DNA of 64,000 nt from Algoriphagus zhangzhouensis (GTDB taxonomy: Bacteria; Bacteroidota; Bacteroidia; Cytophagales; Cyclobacteriaceae), in the NCBI RefSeq assembly GCF_900148515.1, contig NZ_FRXN01000002.1, positions 248,001-312,000 of the forward strand. The letters are read 5' to 3'. How positions within the stretch are numbered: position 1 is the stretch's first letter; each line of letters starts with the position of its first letter. A program made the translations under genes and the position numbers. This document shows positions 27,820 through 36,898 of this stretch, in pieces. Under the pieces are notes generated by a model. It saw only the letters and a list, made by a program, of their open reading frames with translations. It ran no database searches and was not told the origin of the DNA.

Positions 27820-27841
27820 CCTCCCGATTAGATTCGGGAGG
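27820..27841 (+). terminator. Weak terminator-like hairpin after the RND gene
   Basis: CCTCCCGA (27820-27827) pairs with TCGGGAGG (27834-27841) across 6 bases. No T-run follows, so termination is uncertain and the next small gene may be co-transcribed. Confidence 0.45.
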
Positions 27842-27857
27842 ATAATCATATATTCTT

Positions 27858-28088
27858 ATGAAAAACTATTCCAACCTCCGCAAAATCTCCAAGGTCTTCC
27901 ATCAATATGGAATTGACCTTACTGGAAAGCGAAAATTCGCCTCATTCGAAGGCGATCTCAAAATGGATAAAATCTTTGTAAACGGGTTGATTTTTGACCT
28001 GGAGTATGAACTCAGCAAAGAACTGGAAGATGAAAAAGTCGCAGGAATAAAAGCTCCTGCACAAGTGATAGAGTTGTTGATAAGTTGA
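27858..28088 (+). CDS. Acyl-carrier-protein-like small protein lacking the phosphopantetheine serine
   Basis: A 76-residue protein that looks like an ACP in length and acidic helix pattern: KVFHQYGIDL (helix 1 region), GDLKMDKIFVNGLIFDLEYE (helix 2) and KVAGIKAPAQVIELLI (helices 3-4, 'xVxxI-APAQVIELL'). Where ACPs have the D-S-L-D attachment motif this protein has D-L-K-M-D; the Ser that takes phosphopantetheine is replaced by Lys. So it may be a non-carrier paralogue that binds an acyltransferase or regulator. The ACP relation is my reading from patterns only. Confidence 0.5.
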   Translation: MKNYSNLRKISKVFHQYGIDLTGKRKFASFEGDLKMDKIFVNGLIFDLEYELSKELEDEKVAGIKAPAQVIELLIS

Positions 28089-28092
28089 TTGG

Positions 28093-28126
28093 AAAAGAGT
28101 CCCGAAGTTTCGGGACTCTTTTTTTT
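28093..28126. terminator. Strong terminator between convergent genes
   Basis: AAAAGAGTCCCGAA (28093-28106) pairs with TTCGGGACTCTTTT (28109-28122), followed by further T on the plus strand. It ends the ACP-like gene's transcript and can also act on the opposite strand. Confidence 0.85.
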
Positions 28127-28131
28127 GATAT

Positions 28132-28773
28132 TTATTTTACCTCGATATCAGAAATCCAGAGGGTACGATTCCCTTCGGCATTTCTATGCTCTGTTATAAA
28201 AGTCAATGGACCTACTTTTTGCTCATTTTCCCAAGTAGTCGGTCTACCCTCTGCACCATTTCCTCTTCTGAATACCCACTCTCTCAACTTGTAATTTTCA
28301 TCTACATACAAATCATAAGCATCACCCGGTGTATAACCATCTCCAGAACCATAGACGATCGTCAGTTTGGTGGTATTTGTTCCATGAATCGGCGAAGACA
28401 CATTCTCTGTGGTTTCAAATGTATAGCCAGTGTCCCAAGCCAATTGGAAGGGCATCATTGCCCAGTATTTGTCATTGATAAATCCTTTGTCAGCAGGCGG
28501 TAGTGAATCCGCTGCCAAACTGTAAGAATAGGAAGTATCCTGACCTGCATAATCCACCGTATTTTCCTTGATATTCCAGGTCCAGTTTCGGGTGAAAACA
28601 TTCACGGAATCTCGCTGTACATTCCAAGAGTAGGAAATGGAACTAACTTCATCCAAATTTTCAAACCCATATGCTTTCGCAACTTTCATTGGAAATGTAT
28701 CTGGTAAAGTCTCCTTTTGCTCACAGGAAAAAAGAAGCGCAACAGGAAGGGCAATCAAAAAGAACTTCTTCAT
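28132..28773 (-). CDS. Uncharacterised lipoprotein
   Basis: A 213-residue protein with a lipoprotein signal; the lipobox is LFSC, Cys at residue 17. The mature part is beta-rich, with pieces such as RNWTWNIKENTVDYAG, DLYVDENYKLREWVFRRG and a closing NRTLWISDIEV, which resembles the curved-sheet lipoproteins seen widely in Bacteroidota, but I cannot name a family with confidence. It forms a single-gene unit, with a convergent neighbour to the left. Confidence 0.65.
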   Translation of the reverse strand: MKKFFLIALPVALLFSCEQKETLPDTFPMKVAKAYGFENLDEVSSISYSWNVQRDSVNVFTRNWTWNIKENTVDYAGQDTSYSYSLAADSLPPADKGFINDKYWAMMPFQLAWDTGYTFETTENVSSPIHGTNTTKLTIVYGSGDGYTPGDAYDLYVDENYKLREWVFRRGNGAEGRPTTWENEQKVGPLTFITEHRNAEGNRTLWISDIEVK

Positions 28774-28847
28774 AAAGTATTGATTTTGTTAAGTTTATTC
28801 AATCTAGTGATTGTTTTTATGGGATTCAATTCCCTCATCAAAAACAG

Positions 28848-29609
28848 TCAGACATAAGGAGAAGGACTGACCGAGGTCCAGCCACCATCTACAATCAATG
28901 TTTGACCGGTAATATGCCTAGCTACATCAGAAAGTAGAAAAGCTGCCGCTTCAGCAATATCCACGGTACTGGCCGGACGTCCCAAAGGAGTCAAATTAGA
29001 CCAAGTTCGCGCATAATCAGGGTCTGAAGTAGTTCTTTCTGTCAAAGTCGCTCCAGGAGCAACTGTATTGACTCGGATACCAAATGGTCCTAATTCCAAG
29101 ACCAGATTCTTTGCAAGCATTTCTATAGCCGCCTTACTCATTCCATAAGCGGCTAAGTTTTCATGACTCTGATGACCTGTAACCGAAGAAGTCAAGACTA
29201 TGGCTCCACCATTCTGTTGATTTTTCATCACACGAGCAGCTCCTTGAGTCAACAAGAATGTTCCTAAAAGGTTTACTCGCATCACTTCCTGAAAATCCTC
29301 AGCGGAGTAATCCAAAAAGCTTCCAAAAAGCGTAATACCTGCATTTGCTACCACTTGATCCAAAGTGCCAAATTCATGAGTTGCTAAATCAATCATCCCC
29401 TGAACCACAACCTGGCTTGCAGAATCTCCTGAATATCCCAGAACCTTCCCTTTTCCCTCTCGACTCAAACTGGCTACTGCATTTTCTGTCAAGCCTTTTT
29501 CAAGATCATTCAGAATCACATGAGAGCCCTGAGAAAGAAGTTTTCTCGCTATCTCCAACCCAATTCCCTGTCCAGCACCAGTTACAATTGCTACTTTAGG
29601 AGTTTTCAT
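28848..29609 (-). CDS. Short-chain dehydrogenase/reductase (sugar/polyol type)
   Basis: A 253-residue classical SDR. TGAGQGIG is the cofactor loop (residues 11-18); LNDLEK after strand 2 contains an Asp that would favour NAD(H). NAG, the catalytic Ser in VLTSSVTGH, and YGMSKAA (Tyr and Lys) complete the active site; GQTLIVDGGWT is the usual C-terminal end of the family. It lies 12 bases downstream of the IlvD/Edd dehydratase, so the pair probably oxidises and dehydrates a sugar acid. Confidence 0.87.
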   Translation of the reverse strand: MKTPKVAIVTGAGQGIGLEIARKLLSQGSHVILNDLEKGLTENAVASLSREGKGKVLGYSGDSASQVVVQGMIDLATHEFGTLDQVVANAGITLFGSFLDYSAEDFQEVMRVNLLGTFLLTQGAARVMKNQQNGGAIVLTSSVTGHQSHENLAAYGMSKAAIEMLAKNLVLELGPFGIRVNTVAPGATLTERTTSDPDYARTWSNLTPLGRPASTVDIAEAAAFLLSDVARHITGQTLIVDGGWTSVSPSPYV

Positions 29610-29621
29610 TTTCTGATTTTT

Positions 29622-31340
29622 TTAGTGAGAATCTCTTTTCACTTCGGACCCAGAACTTCCCTGAAGGAAATCAAAATCTACCCCATCATGGGCCTGATTT
29701 ACCCGATCCAAAAATAAATTGACATAGCCTCTGTCGTAAGGCAATTCCAAAGGTTTGAATGCTGCTTTTCTCTTTTCAAATTCCTCGTCAGAGATCAATA
29801 AGTTCAAGGTTCGGTTCGGTACATTCAGCTCAATCATATCTCCATCCTGTACCAAAGCCAAAGGACCTCCAATAGCAGACTCTGGAGAAACGTGCAAGAC
29901 AACTGTTCCAAAACCAGTCCCACTCATCCTTCCATCAGAGATACGAACCATATCCTTGATTCCTTTCTCCAATATCTTCTTAGGCAAAGTCATATTACCG
30001 ACTTCCGGCATTCCCGGATAGCCTTTCGGACCTACATTTTTGAGGACTAAAACCGAGTTTTCATCCACATCCAAGTTCGGGTCGTCCACTTTAGCCTTGA
30101 AGTCATCTATAGTTTCAAATACTACAGCTTTTCCAGTATGTGTCAGAAGACCCGGAGTCGCCGCAGAGGGTTTGATCACAGCTCCACTTGGACACAAATT
30201 CCCTTTCAACACTGCGATTCCAGAATCTGGTTTGATCGGCTTTTCCATTGTCCCGATCAACTCCCGATCGTAGCACTCTGCTTTGGAAATATTTTCACCA
30301 ATCGTCTTCCCATTGGCAGTAATCTCATCCCGATGAAGTGCTGATTCTATTTCTCTCATGACTGCAGGAAGTCCTCCGGCATAAAACAAGTCTTCCACCC
30401 AATATTCTCCAGATGGCTGAACATTCGCTATCAATGGGATTTTGGCAGAAAAATGATCAAAGTCCGTCAAATCTATTTCCACACCAATCCTTTTAGCAAT
30501 CGCAGTCAAATGCAAAATGAAATTGGTAGAACCACCCAAGGCCGCATTGACCATAATGGAATTTTCAAAAGCCTTTCGGGTCAGGATTTTGCTCATCTTC
30601 ATGTCCTCCTTCACCATTTCCACAATGCGGATTCCGGTCATATGGGCTAAAACCTTTCTTCGGGAATCTGCAGCGGGGATTGTTGCATTGTCAGGCAATG
30701 AAAGTCCCAATGATTCCACCATGGCCGCCATCGTTGAGGCAGTTCCCATCGGTGCACAACTTCCTCGCGAACGGGACATCGCTGCTTCCGCTTCAATCAT
30801 TTCTTCCTGAGAAATCCTCCCCATTTTGAAATCCTCCGCCAGCCTCCAAATATCTGAAGTCCCTATTTTTCTTCCCTTAAATCGACCAACAAGCATTGGT
30901 CCTCCGGAAATCACCATGGTTGGTAAATCAACTGAGGCAGCTCCCATCACCAAAGAAGGGGTAGTTTTATCACAACCACACATCAAGACCACTCCGTCCA
31001 TCGGGTTCGCACGAATACTTTCCTCCACATCCATGGATGCCAAATTTCTAAAAAGCATTGCCGTTGGCTTGATGGAACATTCACCCAAGGACATTACCGG
31101 GAATTCTAAAGGAAATCCTCCAGCCTCCCAAATCCCTTGCTTCAAGGATTCCGCTAGTTCTTTAAAATGTGCATTGCAGGGAGTGAATTCTGACCAAGTA
31201 TTGCATATTCCAATCACAGGTTTTTCTCCTTCAAAAAGATGATGGGGAAGTCCCTGATTTTTCATCCAGGACCTATAAATAAAGCCGTCTTTTCCGGTAC
31301 GACCGTACCATTCCTGACTTCTGAGTTTTTTCTTAGACAT
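29622..31340 (-). CDS. IlvD/Edd family dehydratase (sugar-acid dehydratase-like)
   Basis: A 572-residue Fe-S dehydratase. Cluster and substrate ligands are visible: CNTWSEFTPCNAHF, MCGCDKTTPSLVM and GSCAPMGTASTM contribute the conserved Cys residues, and KNVGPKGYPGMPE, DGRMSGTGFGTVV and LNVPNRTLNLLI mark the C-terminal domain. The N-terminus RSQEWYGRTGKDGFIYRSWM is typical of the arabonate/xylonate dehydratase branch rather than IlvD proper; no ilv genes are nearby. With the SDR it fits a non-phosphorylative sugar-acid route. Regulation may be through the palindrome upstream. Confidence 0.82.
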   Translation of the reverse strand: MSKKKLRSQEWYGRTGKDGFIYRSWMKNQGLPHHLFEGEKPVIGICNTWSEFTPCNAHFKELAESLKQGIWEAGGFPLEFPVMSLGECSIKPTAMLFRNLASMDVEESIRANPMDGVVLMCGCDKTTPSLVMGAASVDLPTMVISGGPMLVGRFKGRKIGTSDIWRLAEDFKMGRISQEEMIEAEAAMSRSRGSCAPMGTASTMAAMVESLGLSLPDNATIPAADSRRKVLAHMTGIRIVEMVKEDMKMSKILTRKAFENSIMVNAALGGSTNFILHLTAIAKRIGVEIDLTDFDHFSAKIPLIANVQPSGEYWVEDLFYAGGLPAVMREIESALHRDEITANGKTIGENISKAECYDRELIGTMEKPIKPDSGIAVLKGNLCPSGAVIKPSAATPGLLTHTGKAVVFETIDDFKAKVDDPNLDVDENSVLVLKNVGPKGYPGMPEVGNMTLPKKILEKGIKDMVRISDGRMSGTGFGTVVLHVSPESAIGGPLALVQDGDMIELNVPNRTLNLLISDEEFEKRKAAFKPLELPYDRGYVNLFLDRVNQAHDGVDFDFLQGSSGSEVKRDSH

Positions 31341-31393
31341 GGGTTTATTGGTTGAGAAAATTTCCAGAAGATATAAAAAAATAGACAGAATCA

Positions 31394-31414
31394 GACCTTA
31401 TTTTCTATAAGGTC
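31394..31414. promoter_or_regulatory. Palindromic operator candidate of the dehydratase-SDR operon
   Basis: GACCTTAT and ATAAGGTC are perfect inverse copies separated by 5 bases. The element lies 54 bases upstream of the dehydratase start. The half-site sequence is of the kind bound by GntR-type regulators, but no regulator gene is adjacent. It could also be a terminator hairpin for the upstream GT61 gene, though no T-run follows. Confidence 0.4.
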
Positions 31415-31443
31415 GACCTCTCGCTAGACAAATAAAAATCAGC

Positions 31444-32448
31444 TTATTCTGAGTCTTTGGCTTCTATGGAATCTAAAACCGATTCCAGGGCTTTCAAGTC
31501 GACAGTAAAGTCCGCCAGCATGGTGTTTTTCTCCGTACCCTCATTCAGAGTATAATAGTATTTCAGTCCAAGTGCATTCGCTAAATTGAAATAGCATTGG
31601 TTTTTATCATCTCCAAAATTTCGAAACTCAACCACTGATTGGCCTGGATGCATAAAAAGCATATTGCTTAAAGCAGCGCCATGAAGAGAGACAAACAATT
31701 TGGTTTGAGCCATCAATTCAATCTGTTTTTTGACACTCAGATTTTCGGCATAGACAATTTCAAAGCCTCTTTTCCTCAAAAGTAATTCTACCTCTAATTC
31801 GTTGAGAACCTTTCTTTTTGGGGCCAGATTTCTACTGACATAAACCTTTTTGGAAGGCTCTTTCCCATTTAGCTTAGCCAGTTTTTCTCTAGTCTTTAAA
31901 GTCCAAGGAATATTAAAATGTGGAAAAACAGCAGTACGAGAGGTCAAAACCATTTTTTTGACTCTCAGATTTTCATTTGAAGAATAGAAAACTGGCTTGA
32001 CTCCAATCAATTTCAAAGTTTGCTGTACAAATGGAAGCATCTGATAAGACTGGTGCAAAATCACCTGATCAGAAACGCCTTTCTCCAAGCCAGTCCAGAT
32101 TCTTGGCAAGCAGTCGGTCATCCAATGAAAGTAATTGGCACTCCATTCATCTTTGATCCAGATCCCATGGTCTATTGTCCTCCATTTTTTGACTGCACAG
32201 TTCAGAATTCTTTTCCCCAAAGGCATAGCCCCCAAACCCTTTACATGAGTGTGTTCAGCAAAAAACTTAAGCTCTTTTGGAGAAAAAACGGTATCCTGAA
32301 GAATGAAAACATCCTCCAGGACCCATTCTGGTAACTTGGTAAATTGAGCTTTTAAAGATCCTTGAAAAAGGGCTTTGTCCTCCTGAGGCATATTCTCCGG
32401 GAACTTCCTTTCTACCCGAACTTCTTCCACAAATTCTTCTGGACTCAT
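31444..32448 (-). CDS. Family 61 glycosyltransferase (DUF563)
   Basis: A 334-residue soluble-looking glycosyltransferase of the GT61/DUF563 group. NYFHWMTDCLPRIW is its characteristic N-terminal block, KVYVSRNLAPKRKVLNE a middle part, and SLHGAALSNMLFMHPG the conserved 'HGAxLxNxxF' sugar-nucleotide region. It probably adds a sugar to a surface glycan. It begins 19 bases after the murA stop on the same strand, so it is read as part of the murA transcript. Confidence 0.82.
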   Translation of the reverse strand: MSPEEFVEEVRVERKFPENMPQEDKALFQGSLKAQFTKLPEWVLEDVFILQDTVFSPKELKFFAEHTHVKGLGAMPLGKRILNCAVKKWRTIDHGIWIKDEWSANYFHWMTDCLPRIWTGLEKGVSDQVILHQSYQMLPFVQQTLKLIGVKPVFYSSNENLRVKKMVLTSRTAVFPHFNIPWTLKTREKLAKLNGKEPSKKVYVSRNLAPKRKVLNELEVELLLRKRGFEIVYAENLSVKKQIELMAQTKLFVSLHGAALSNMLFMHPGQSVVEFRNFGDDKNQCYFNLANALGLKYYYTLNEGTEKNTMLADFTVDLKALESVLDSIEAKDSE

Positions 32449-32467
32449 CTTAAAAAATTATAAGTTT

Positions 32468-33772
32468 TTACAAACGCTCTATATCTGCACCAAGGGCATT
32501 TAGTCTTTGATCAATATTTTGATAACCTCTGTCGATCTGCTCGATATTATCGATGATCGAAGTTCCATTTGCTGAAAGAGCTGCAATCAAAAGTGCCACA
32601 CCTGCACGAATGTCAGGAGAAGTCATTCTGATACCTTTCAGTGGATATTTTCTATCCAAACCAATCACAGTAGCTCTATGTGGATCGCAAAGGATAATCT
32701 GTGCTCCCATATCGATCAGTTTATCAACGAAGAACAATCTGGATTCAAACATCTTCTGATGTACCAAAACGGTTCCCTTCGCCTGTGTTGCCGTCACCAA
32801 TACGATGGAAAGCAAATCTGGTGTAAAACCTGGCCAAATTTGATCCGCCACTGTCAGGATTGAACCGTCGATAAAGGTTTCGATTTCGTAATGCTTCTGA
32901 GCAGGTATGAAAATATCATCCCCACGGAATTCCAATTGGATCCCCATTCTTTTGAATGTCTCAGGAATAATTCCCAAACGGTGGATTTGACAATCTTTGA
33001 TGGTGATTTCAGACTGAGTCATGGCAGCTAATCCGATAAATGATCCGATTTCGATCATATCAGGAAGCATTTTATGCTCAGTTCCACCTAACTTATCTAC
33101 CCCTTCAATATTCAACAAATTGGACCCAACTCCGGTGATTTTTGCCCCCATTCGGTTGAGCATATCACAAAGCTGCTGAAGGTAAGGTTCGCAAGCCGCA
33201 TTGTAAATGGTAGTCTTGCCTTCTGCCATGACAGCTGCCATCACGATATTGGCTGTACCGGTGACAGAAGCCTCATCCAAAAGCATGTAAGTACCTTTCA
33301 GATTTTTTCCATCAATATGGAAAATCTCATTTTCAGCATCATATCTGAATTTGGCACCCAATTTCTGGAATCCGAAAAAGTGGGTATCCATTCTTCTACG
33401 GCCGATTTTATCACCACCTGGCTTGGAAAGTTTTCCCGTTCCAAATCTTGCCAAAAGTGGTCCCAAAATCATAACTGACCCTCTTAATGATGAGGCCTTG
33501 ACCAAAAAGTCTTCTGTTTCCAAATAGTCCAAATTGACTTCATCAGCCTGAAAACTATATGACTCAGGACCCAATTTGGTGACTTTGACACCCATATCGC
33601 CCAAAAGCTCAATAAGCTTATTGACGTCACGGATGTTAGGAATTTTATGAATTGTTACCTTTTCAGAGGTAAGTAAAACTGCGCAAAGAATCTGAAGGGC
33701 TTCATTTTTTGCACCTTGAGGAATGATTTCGCCCTTGAGTTGATTTCCTCCTCTTACTCGAAATGATGCCAT
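32468..33772 (-). CDS. murA: UDP-N-acetylglucosamine 1-carboxyvinyltransferase (Asp active-site variant)
   Basis: The 434-residue product catalyses the first committed step of peptidoglycan synthesis. The enolpyruvyltransferase fold is clear: NEALQILCAVLL, SSLRGSVMILGPLLARFG, and the final RAGVALLIAALSANG...DRGYQNIDQRL. At the active-site loop the sequence is PGGDKIGRRR: Asp121 takes the place of the usual Cys (Cys115 of E. coli). In other bacteria this Cys-to-Asp change removes the alkylation site of fosfomycin. The codon is at 33410-33412 (GAT on the minus strand). Its ATG overlaps the DUF4290 stop by one base (TAATG). Confidence 0.95.
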   Translation of the reverse strand: MASFRVRGGNQLKGEIIPQGAKNEALQILCAVLLTSEKVTIHKIPNIRDVNKLIELLGDMGVKVTKLGPESYSFQADEVNLDYLETEDFLVKASSLRGSVMILGPLLARFGTGKLSKPGGDKIGRRRMDTHFFGFQKLGAKFRYDAENEIFHIDGKNLKGTYMLLDEASVTGTANIVMAAVMAEGKTTIYNAACEPYLQQLCDMLNRMGAKITGVGSNLLNIEGVDKLGGTEHKMLPDMIEIGSFIGLAAMTQSEITIKDCQIHRLGIIPETFKRMGIQLEFRGDDIFIPAQKHYEIETFIDGSILTVADQIWPGFTPDLLSIVLVTATQAKGTVLVHQKMFESRLFFVDKLIDMGAQIILCDPHRATVIGLDRKYPLKGIRMTSPDIRAGVALLIAALSANGTSIIDNIEQIDRGYQNIDQRLNALGADIERL

Positions 33773-34434
33773 TAATTTCTACGTTTTTTATGTCCGCCGT
33801 TTCTGCGTCTATTATTATTGTTTCCTCTCTTGTTCCTTCCATTCGAAGAGTGCTCAGTCGCAGAAGGAACTTTGAAATCTCTTCGTGTATTGGATTCAAA
33901 AAGTCCGTTTTCTTTTACTTTTTCCAAATCGATGTGAAGCTTTCCTTTTGAGAGAGTTTTGATGTCATCCAAGATAATCGCATCATCGAAATTGTCGCGA
34001 TTCCAAGTGGAGTGGAAACTTCTCATCAGCTGACCGATGTAGATGATCGCAGCTTCCTGCTCTTCATCATTTTCGATTTCAATCGCTTTCTCGATCAGTT
34101 TCTCGATGTTTCTTCCATAATGTTTGAAGCGAACTTCGCCTCTTGGATATCCAACAGGTAGTGGCTTTTTACCCAATAATTCCTTCTCTGGCATTGGAAA
34201 AGGGCCATCCACATCCAATTTGAAATCTGACATGATATACAAATCATCCCAAAGCTTCTGATCATTTTCCTGCTTAAGAGCTGGATTCAACTGCTTGATA
34301 ATATCAATGACCGTCTGGGCACTTGCCGTTCTTTTGGCACGGTCTTCAATGCCACAGACGTATTCGACTAGGCCTTGAATATTCTTTCCGTATTCTTTCA
34401 AAATGTTTGTGTTTTTCCTGTTTAATTGCTCCAT
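33772..34434 (-). CDS. DUF4290 domain protein
   Basis: A 220-residue protein (start ATG 34432-34434, MEQLNRKNTNILKEYGKNIQ). It matches DUF4290, a Bacteroidota family often found next to murA. The body is helical with PVGYPRGEVRFKHYGRNIE as a recognisable block; the last 45 residues are very basic (NKRGNNNNRRRNGGHKKRRN), suggesting RNA, DNA or membrane-lipid contact. Its stop overlaps murA's start by one base, so translation of murA may be coupled to it. Function unknown. Upstream extension to 34482 lacks similarity. Confidence 0.85.
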   Translation of the reverse strand: MEQLNRKNTNILKEYGKNIQGLVEYVCGIEDRAKRTASAQTVIDIIKQLNPALKQENDQKLWDDLYIMSDFKLDVDGPFPMPEKELLGKKPLPVGYPRGEVRFKHYGRNIEKLIEKAIEIENDEEQEAAIIYIGQLMRSFHSTWNRDNFDDAIILDDIKTLSKGKLHIDLEKVKENGLFESNTRRDFKVPSATEHSSNGRNKRGNNNNRRRNGGHKKRRN

Positions 34435-34501
34435 TATCCCTCCCATTTTTTGCCTGATAAAAGGTAACAAAAAAATCACCAAAAGGCAGGGAGGCAGGTG
34501 A

Positions 34502-36763
34502 TTAGTCTATAATTCTGAGCTTCGCAAAGCTAAGTAATAAAGTTTTCTCGCCAAAATGTTCAAATTGAATCGTAGCTTTTTTATTAAGCCCCTCAACTTC
34601 AATTTTTTGCACCTTTCCATATCCAAATTTCGGATGCTCTACCAATTGCTCCACTTGAAGATTATTGGTATTACTTGGTTTGAAATCCGGACTTGGAGTA
34701 TGCACCTTCAAAGTCGATGCCACACGAGTCTCTGGTTTCTTTTTTATTCCGATAAATCCTGATGATCCCGGCAAACCTTCTTTTCTCAATGCTCCGGGCA
34801 TTTCACGGGTTGCCGATTTCTTCTTGCTTACTTTGATACAATTTGGATTGACTTCTTCTAAAAAGCGACTCGGCTCACAATTCAACAATCTACCGAATCG
34901 ATAACGAGTCAAAGCATAGGTTAAGTATAGCTTTTCCATCGCTCTTGTAGTCGCTACGTAAAATAATCGTCTCTCCTCTTCCAAATCTTCCCTACTCTGC
35001 ATCATCATCTGTGACGGGAACAAGTCTTCTTCCATTCCAACAACGAAAACCTGATTAAACTCCAATCCTTTAGAAGAATGGATAGTCATCAAGGTCACGG
35101 AGTCAGTCGTGTCTTTATCTCTATCATTGTCTGTAAGCAAGGCAATCTCCTGAAGGAAAGCTCCCAAGCTTTTATCTTCATTCTCTTCATTATCCACATA
35201 TTCCTTGATTGCATTGAGCAATTCCTGGACGTTTTCATAGCGGTTGAGTCCTTCGATAGTTTTGTCTTCGTAAAGCTCCCTCAGCAGTCCACTTTGCTTA
35301 GCAATCGAATTGGCTGCTTCAAAAGCATCTTTTCTCTCTACTTCTATCTGAAAAGCTTTGATCATGGTCGCAAAATCGTCCACAGAACTTCCTGCTCTTC
35401 CCGGCAAAAAGCTATGCGCATTTTGAACTACCTCCCACAATGGAACATCATGATCATAGGCCCCCACCAATATTTTCTCAACTGAAGTGTTCCCAATCCC
35501 TCTTTTTGGATAATTGATGATTCGCTTGAAAGCTTCCTCATCCACCGGATTTACTGTAAATCGCATATACGCCATCAAATCCTTGATTTCCTTTCTCTGA
35601 TAGAAAGAAAGTCCACCCACAATCTTGTAGGTAATATTCATTTTGCGAAGGGCTTCCTCTATCGCTCTGGACTGAGAGTTGGTTCGATAGAGAATGGCAA
35701 AATCACTGTTCTGAAGCTTCTTGAGGTTCTTTTCTTCGAAAATCGTATTGGCTACGATCCTACCTTCCTCATTATCTGAAGTGGCTTTCACCAACTCAAT
35801 CAAATCCCCATCTGGATTAGAAGTCCAAACCGTCTTTTTCAGCTGAGCTTGGTTCTTGTCAATAATTGAATTGGCCGCATCTACAATCGTCTTGGTAGAG
35901 CGATAGTTTTGCTCCAATTTTACCACCATCAGATCCGGATAGTCTTTCTCGAAATTGAGAATATTCTGGATATCTGCTCCTCGAAAAGCATAAATACTCT
36001 GCGCATCATCCCCTACCACACAGATATTCTGATGGACTGCAGCCAGCTTTTTGGTGATCAAATATTGGGATAGGTTAGTATCCTGAAACTCATCTACCAT
36101 CACATATTTGAACCTCTGCTGATATTTATTGAGAACATCAATATGATCTCTAAACAGTACATTGGTATTGAAAAGTAGATCATCAAAATCCATCGCACCT
36201 GACTTGAATAAGCGCTCTTGGTATTTCTGATAAATCTCTCCCATTTTTGGCTTCATCGCCGCTTCATCATCAGCTTTGACAAAAGGATCATTCAAATAAG
36301 CTTGCCAAGAAATCAATCTGTTTTTCGCTCCGGAAATCCGGGAAAGAACCGTTCCTGCTTTATAAACCTTGTCATCCAAATGCATTTCCTTGACAATCGT
36401 CCGGATCAAAGATTTGGAATCGTCTGTATCGTAAATAGTGAAATTAGAAGGGTATCCGATTTTCTCAGACTCCACTCGAAGAATTTTCGCAAAAACAGAG
36501 TGAAAAGTACCCATCCAGGTATTTCGAGCATCCAATCCAACCAAAGACTCAATACGATGCTTCATTTCTGCTGCTGCCTTATTGGTAAAAGTCAGTGACA
36601 AAATCTGAAATGGATCTACCCCTTTGGCATATATCAGGTGCGCAATTCTATAGGTCAAGACACGCGTTTTTCCTGACCCAGCACCCGCAATAATCATCAC
36701 CGGCCCATCTGTATGCTCTACTGCCTCACGCTGAGGTGGATTGAGTTCTTCTAAATATGTCAT
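34502..36763 (-). CDS. UvrD/PcrA-type ATP-dependent DNA helicase
   Basis: A 753-residue superfamily 1A helicase. Motifs in order: NPPQREAV (Q motif), AGAGSGKT (I), YVMVDEFQDTN (II, DExx type), VVGDDAQSIYAFRGA (III), LEQNYRS (IV), and TIHSSKGLEFNQVFVVGMEEDLFPS split as TIHSSKGLEF (V) plus the following block; RRLFYVATTRAMEKLYL (VI). The C-terminal tail contains the PcrA/UvrD-like Tudor domain (VEHPKFGYGKVQKIEVEG). It unwinds DNA 3' to 5' in repair. It lies upstream of DUF4290-murA with a 67-base gap and may start that transcript. Confidence 0.93.
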   Translation of the reverse strand: MTYLEELNPPQREAVEHTDGPVMIIAGAGSGKTRVLTYRIAHLIYAKGVDPFQILSLTFTNKAAAEMKHRIESLVGLDARNTWMGTFHSVFAKILRVESEKIGYPSNFTIYDTDDSKSLIRTIVKEMHLDDKVYKAGTVLSRISGAKNRLISWQAYLNDPFVKADDEAAMKPKMGEIYQKYQERLFKSGAMDFDDLLFNTNVLFRDHIDVLNKYQQRFKYVMVDEFQDTNLSQYLITKKLAAVHQNICVVGDDAQSIYAFRGADIQNILNFEKDYPDLMVVKLEQNYRSTKTIVDAANSIIDKNQAQLKKTVWTSNPDGDLIELVKATSDNEEGRIVANTIFEEKNLKKLQNSDFAILYRTNSQSRAIEEALRKMNITYKIVGGLSFYQRKEIKDLMAYMRFTVNPVDEEAFKRIINYPKRGIGNTSVEKILVGAYDHDVPLWEVVQNAHSFLPGRAGSSVDDFATMIKAFQIEVERKDAFEAANSIAKQSGLLRELYEDKTIEGLNRYENVQELLNAIKEYVDNEENEDKSLGAFLQEIALLTDNDRDKDTTDSVTLMTIHSSKGLEFNQVFVVGMEEDLFPSQMMMQSREDLEEERRLFYVATTRAMEKLYLTYALTRYRFGRLLNCEPSRFLEEVNPNCIKVSKKKSATREMPGALRKEGLPGSSGFIGIKKKPETRVASTLKVHTPSPDFKPSNTNNLQVEQLVEHPKFGYGKVQKIEVEGLNKKATIQFEHFGEKTLLLSFAKLRIID

Positions 36764-36898
36764 TATTCAAAGTATCAAGAATCGGTATCAAGTATCTGGG
36801 ATACAATACCAAAACTTTTTCATTTTTTTCAGTGTCAGCTATTCATTTCTGCCATTTTCTGTCAGGAATGAAAAATCTTCAAGAAAGATTTAAAGTCT

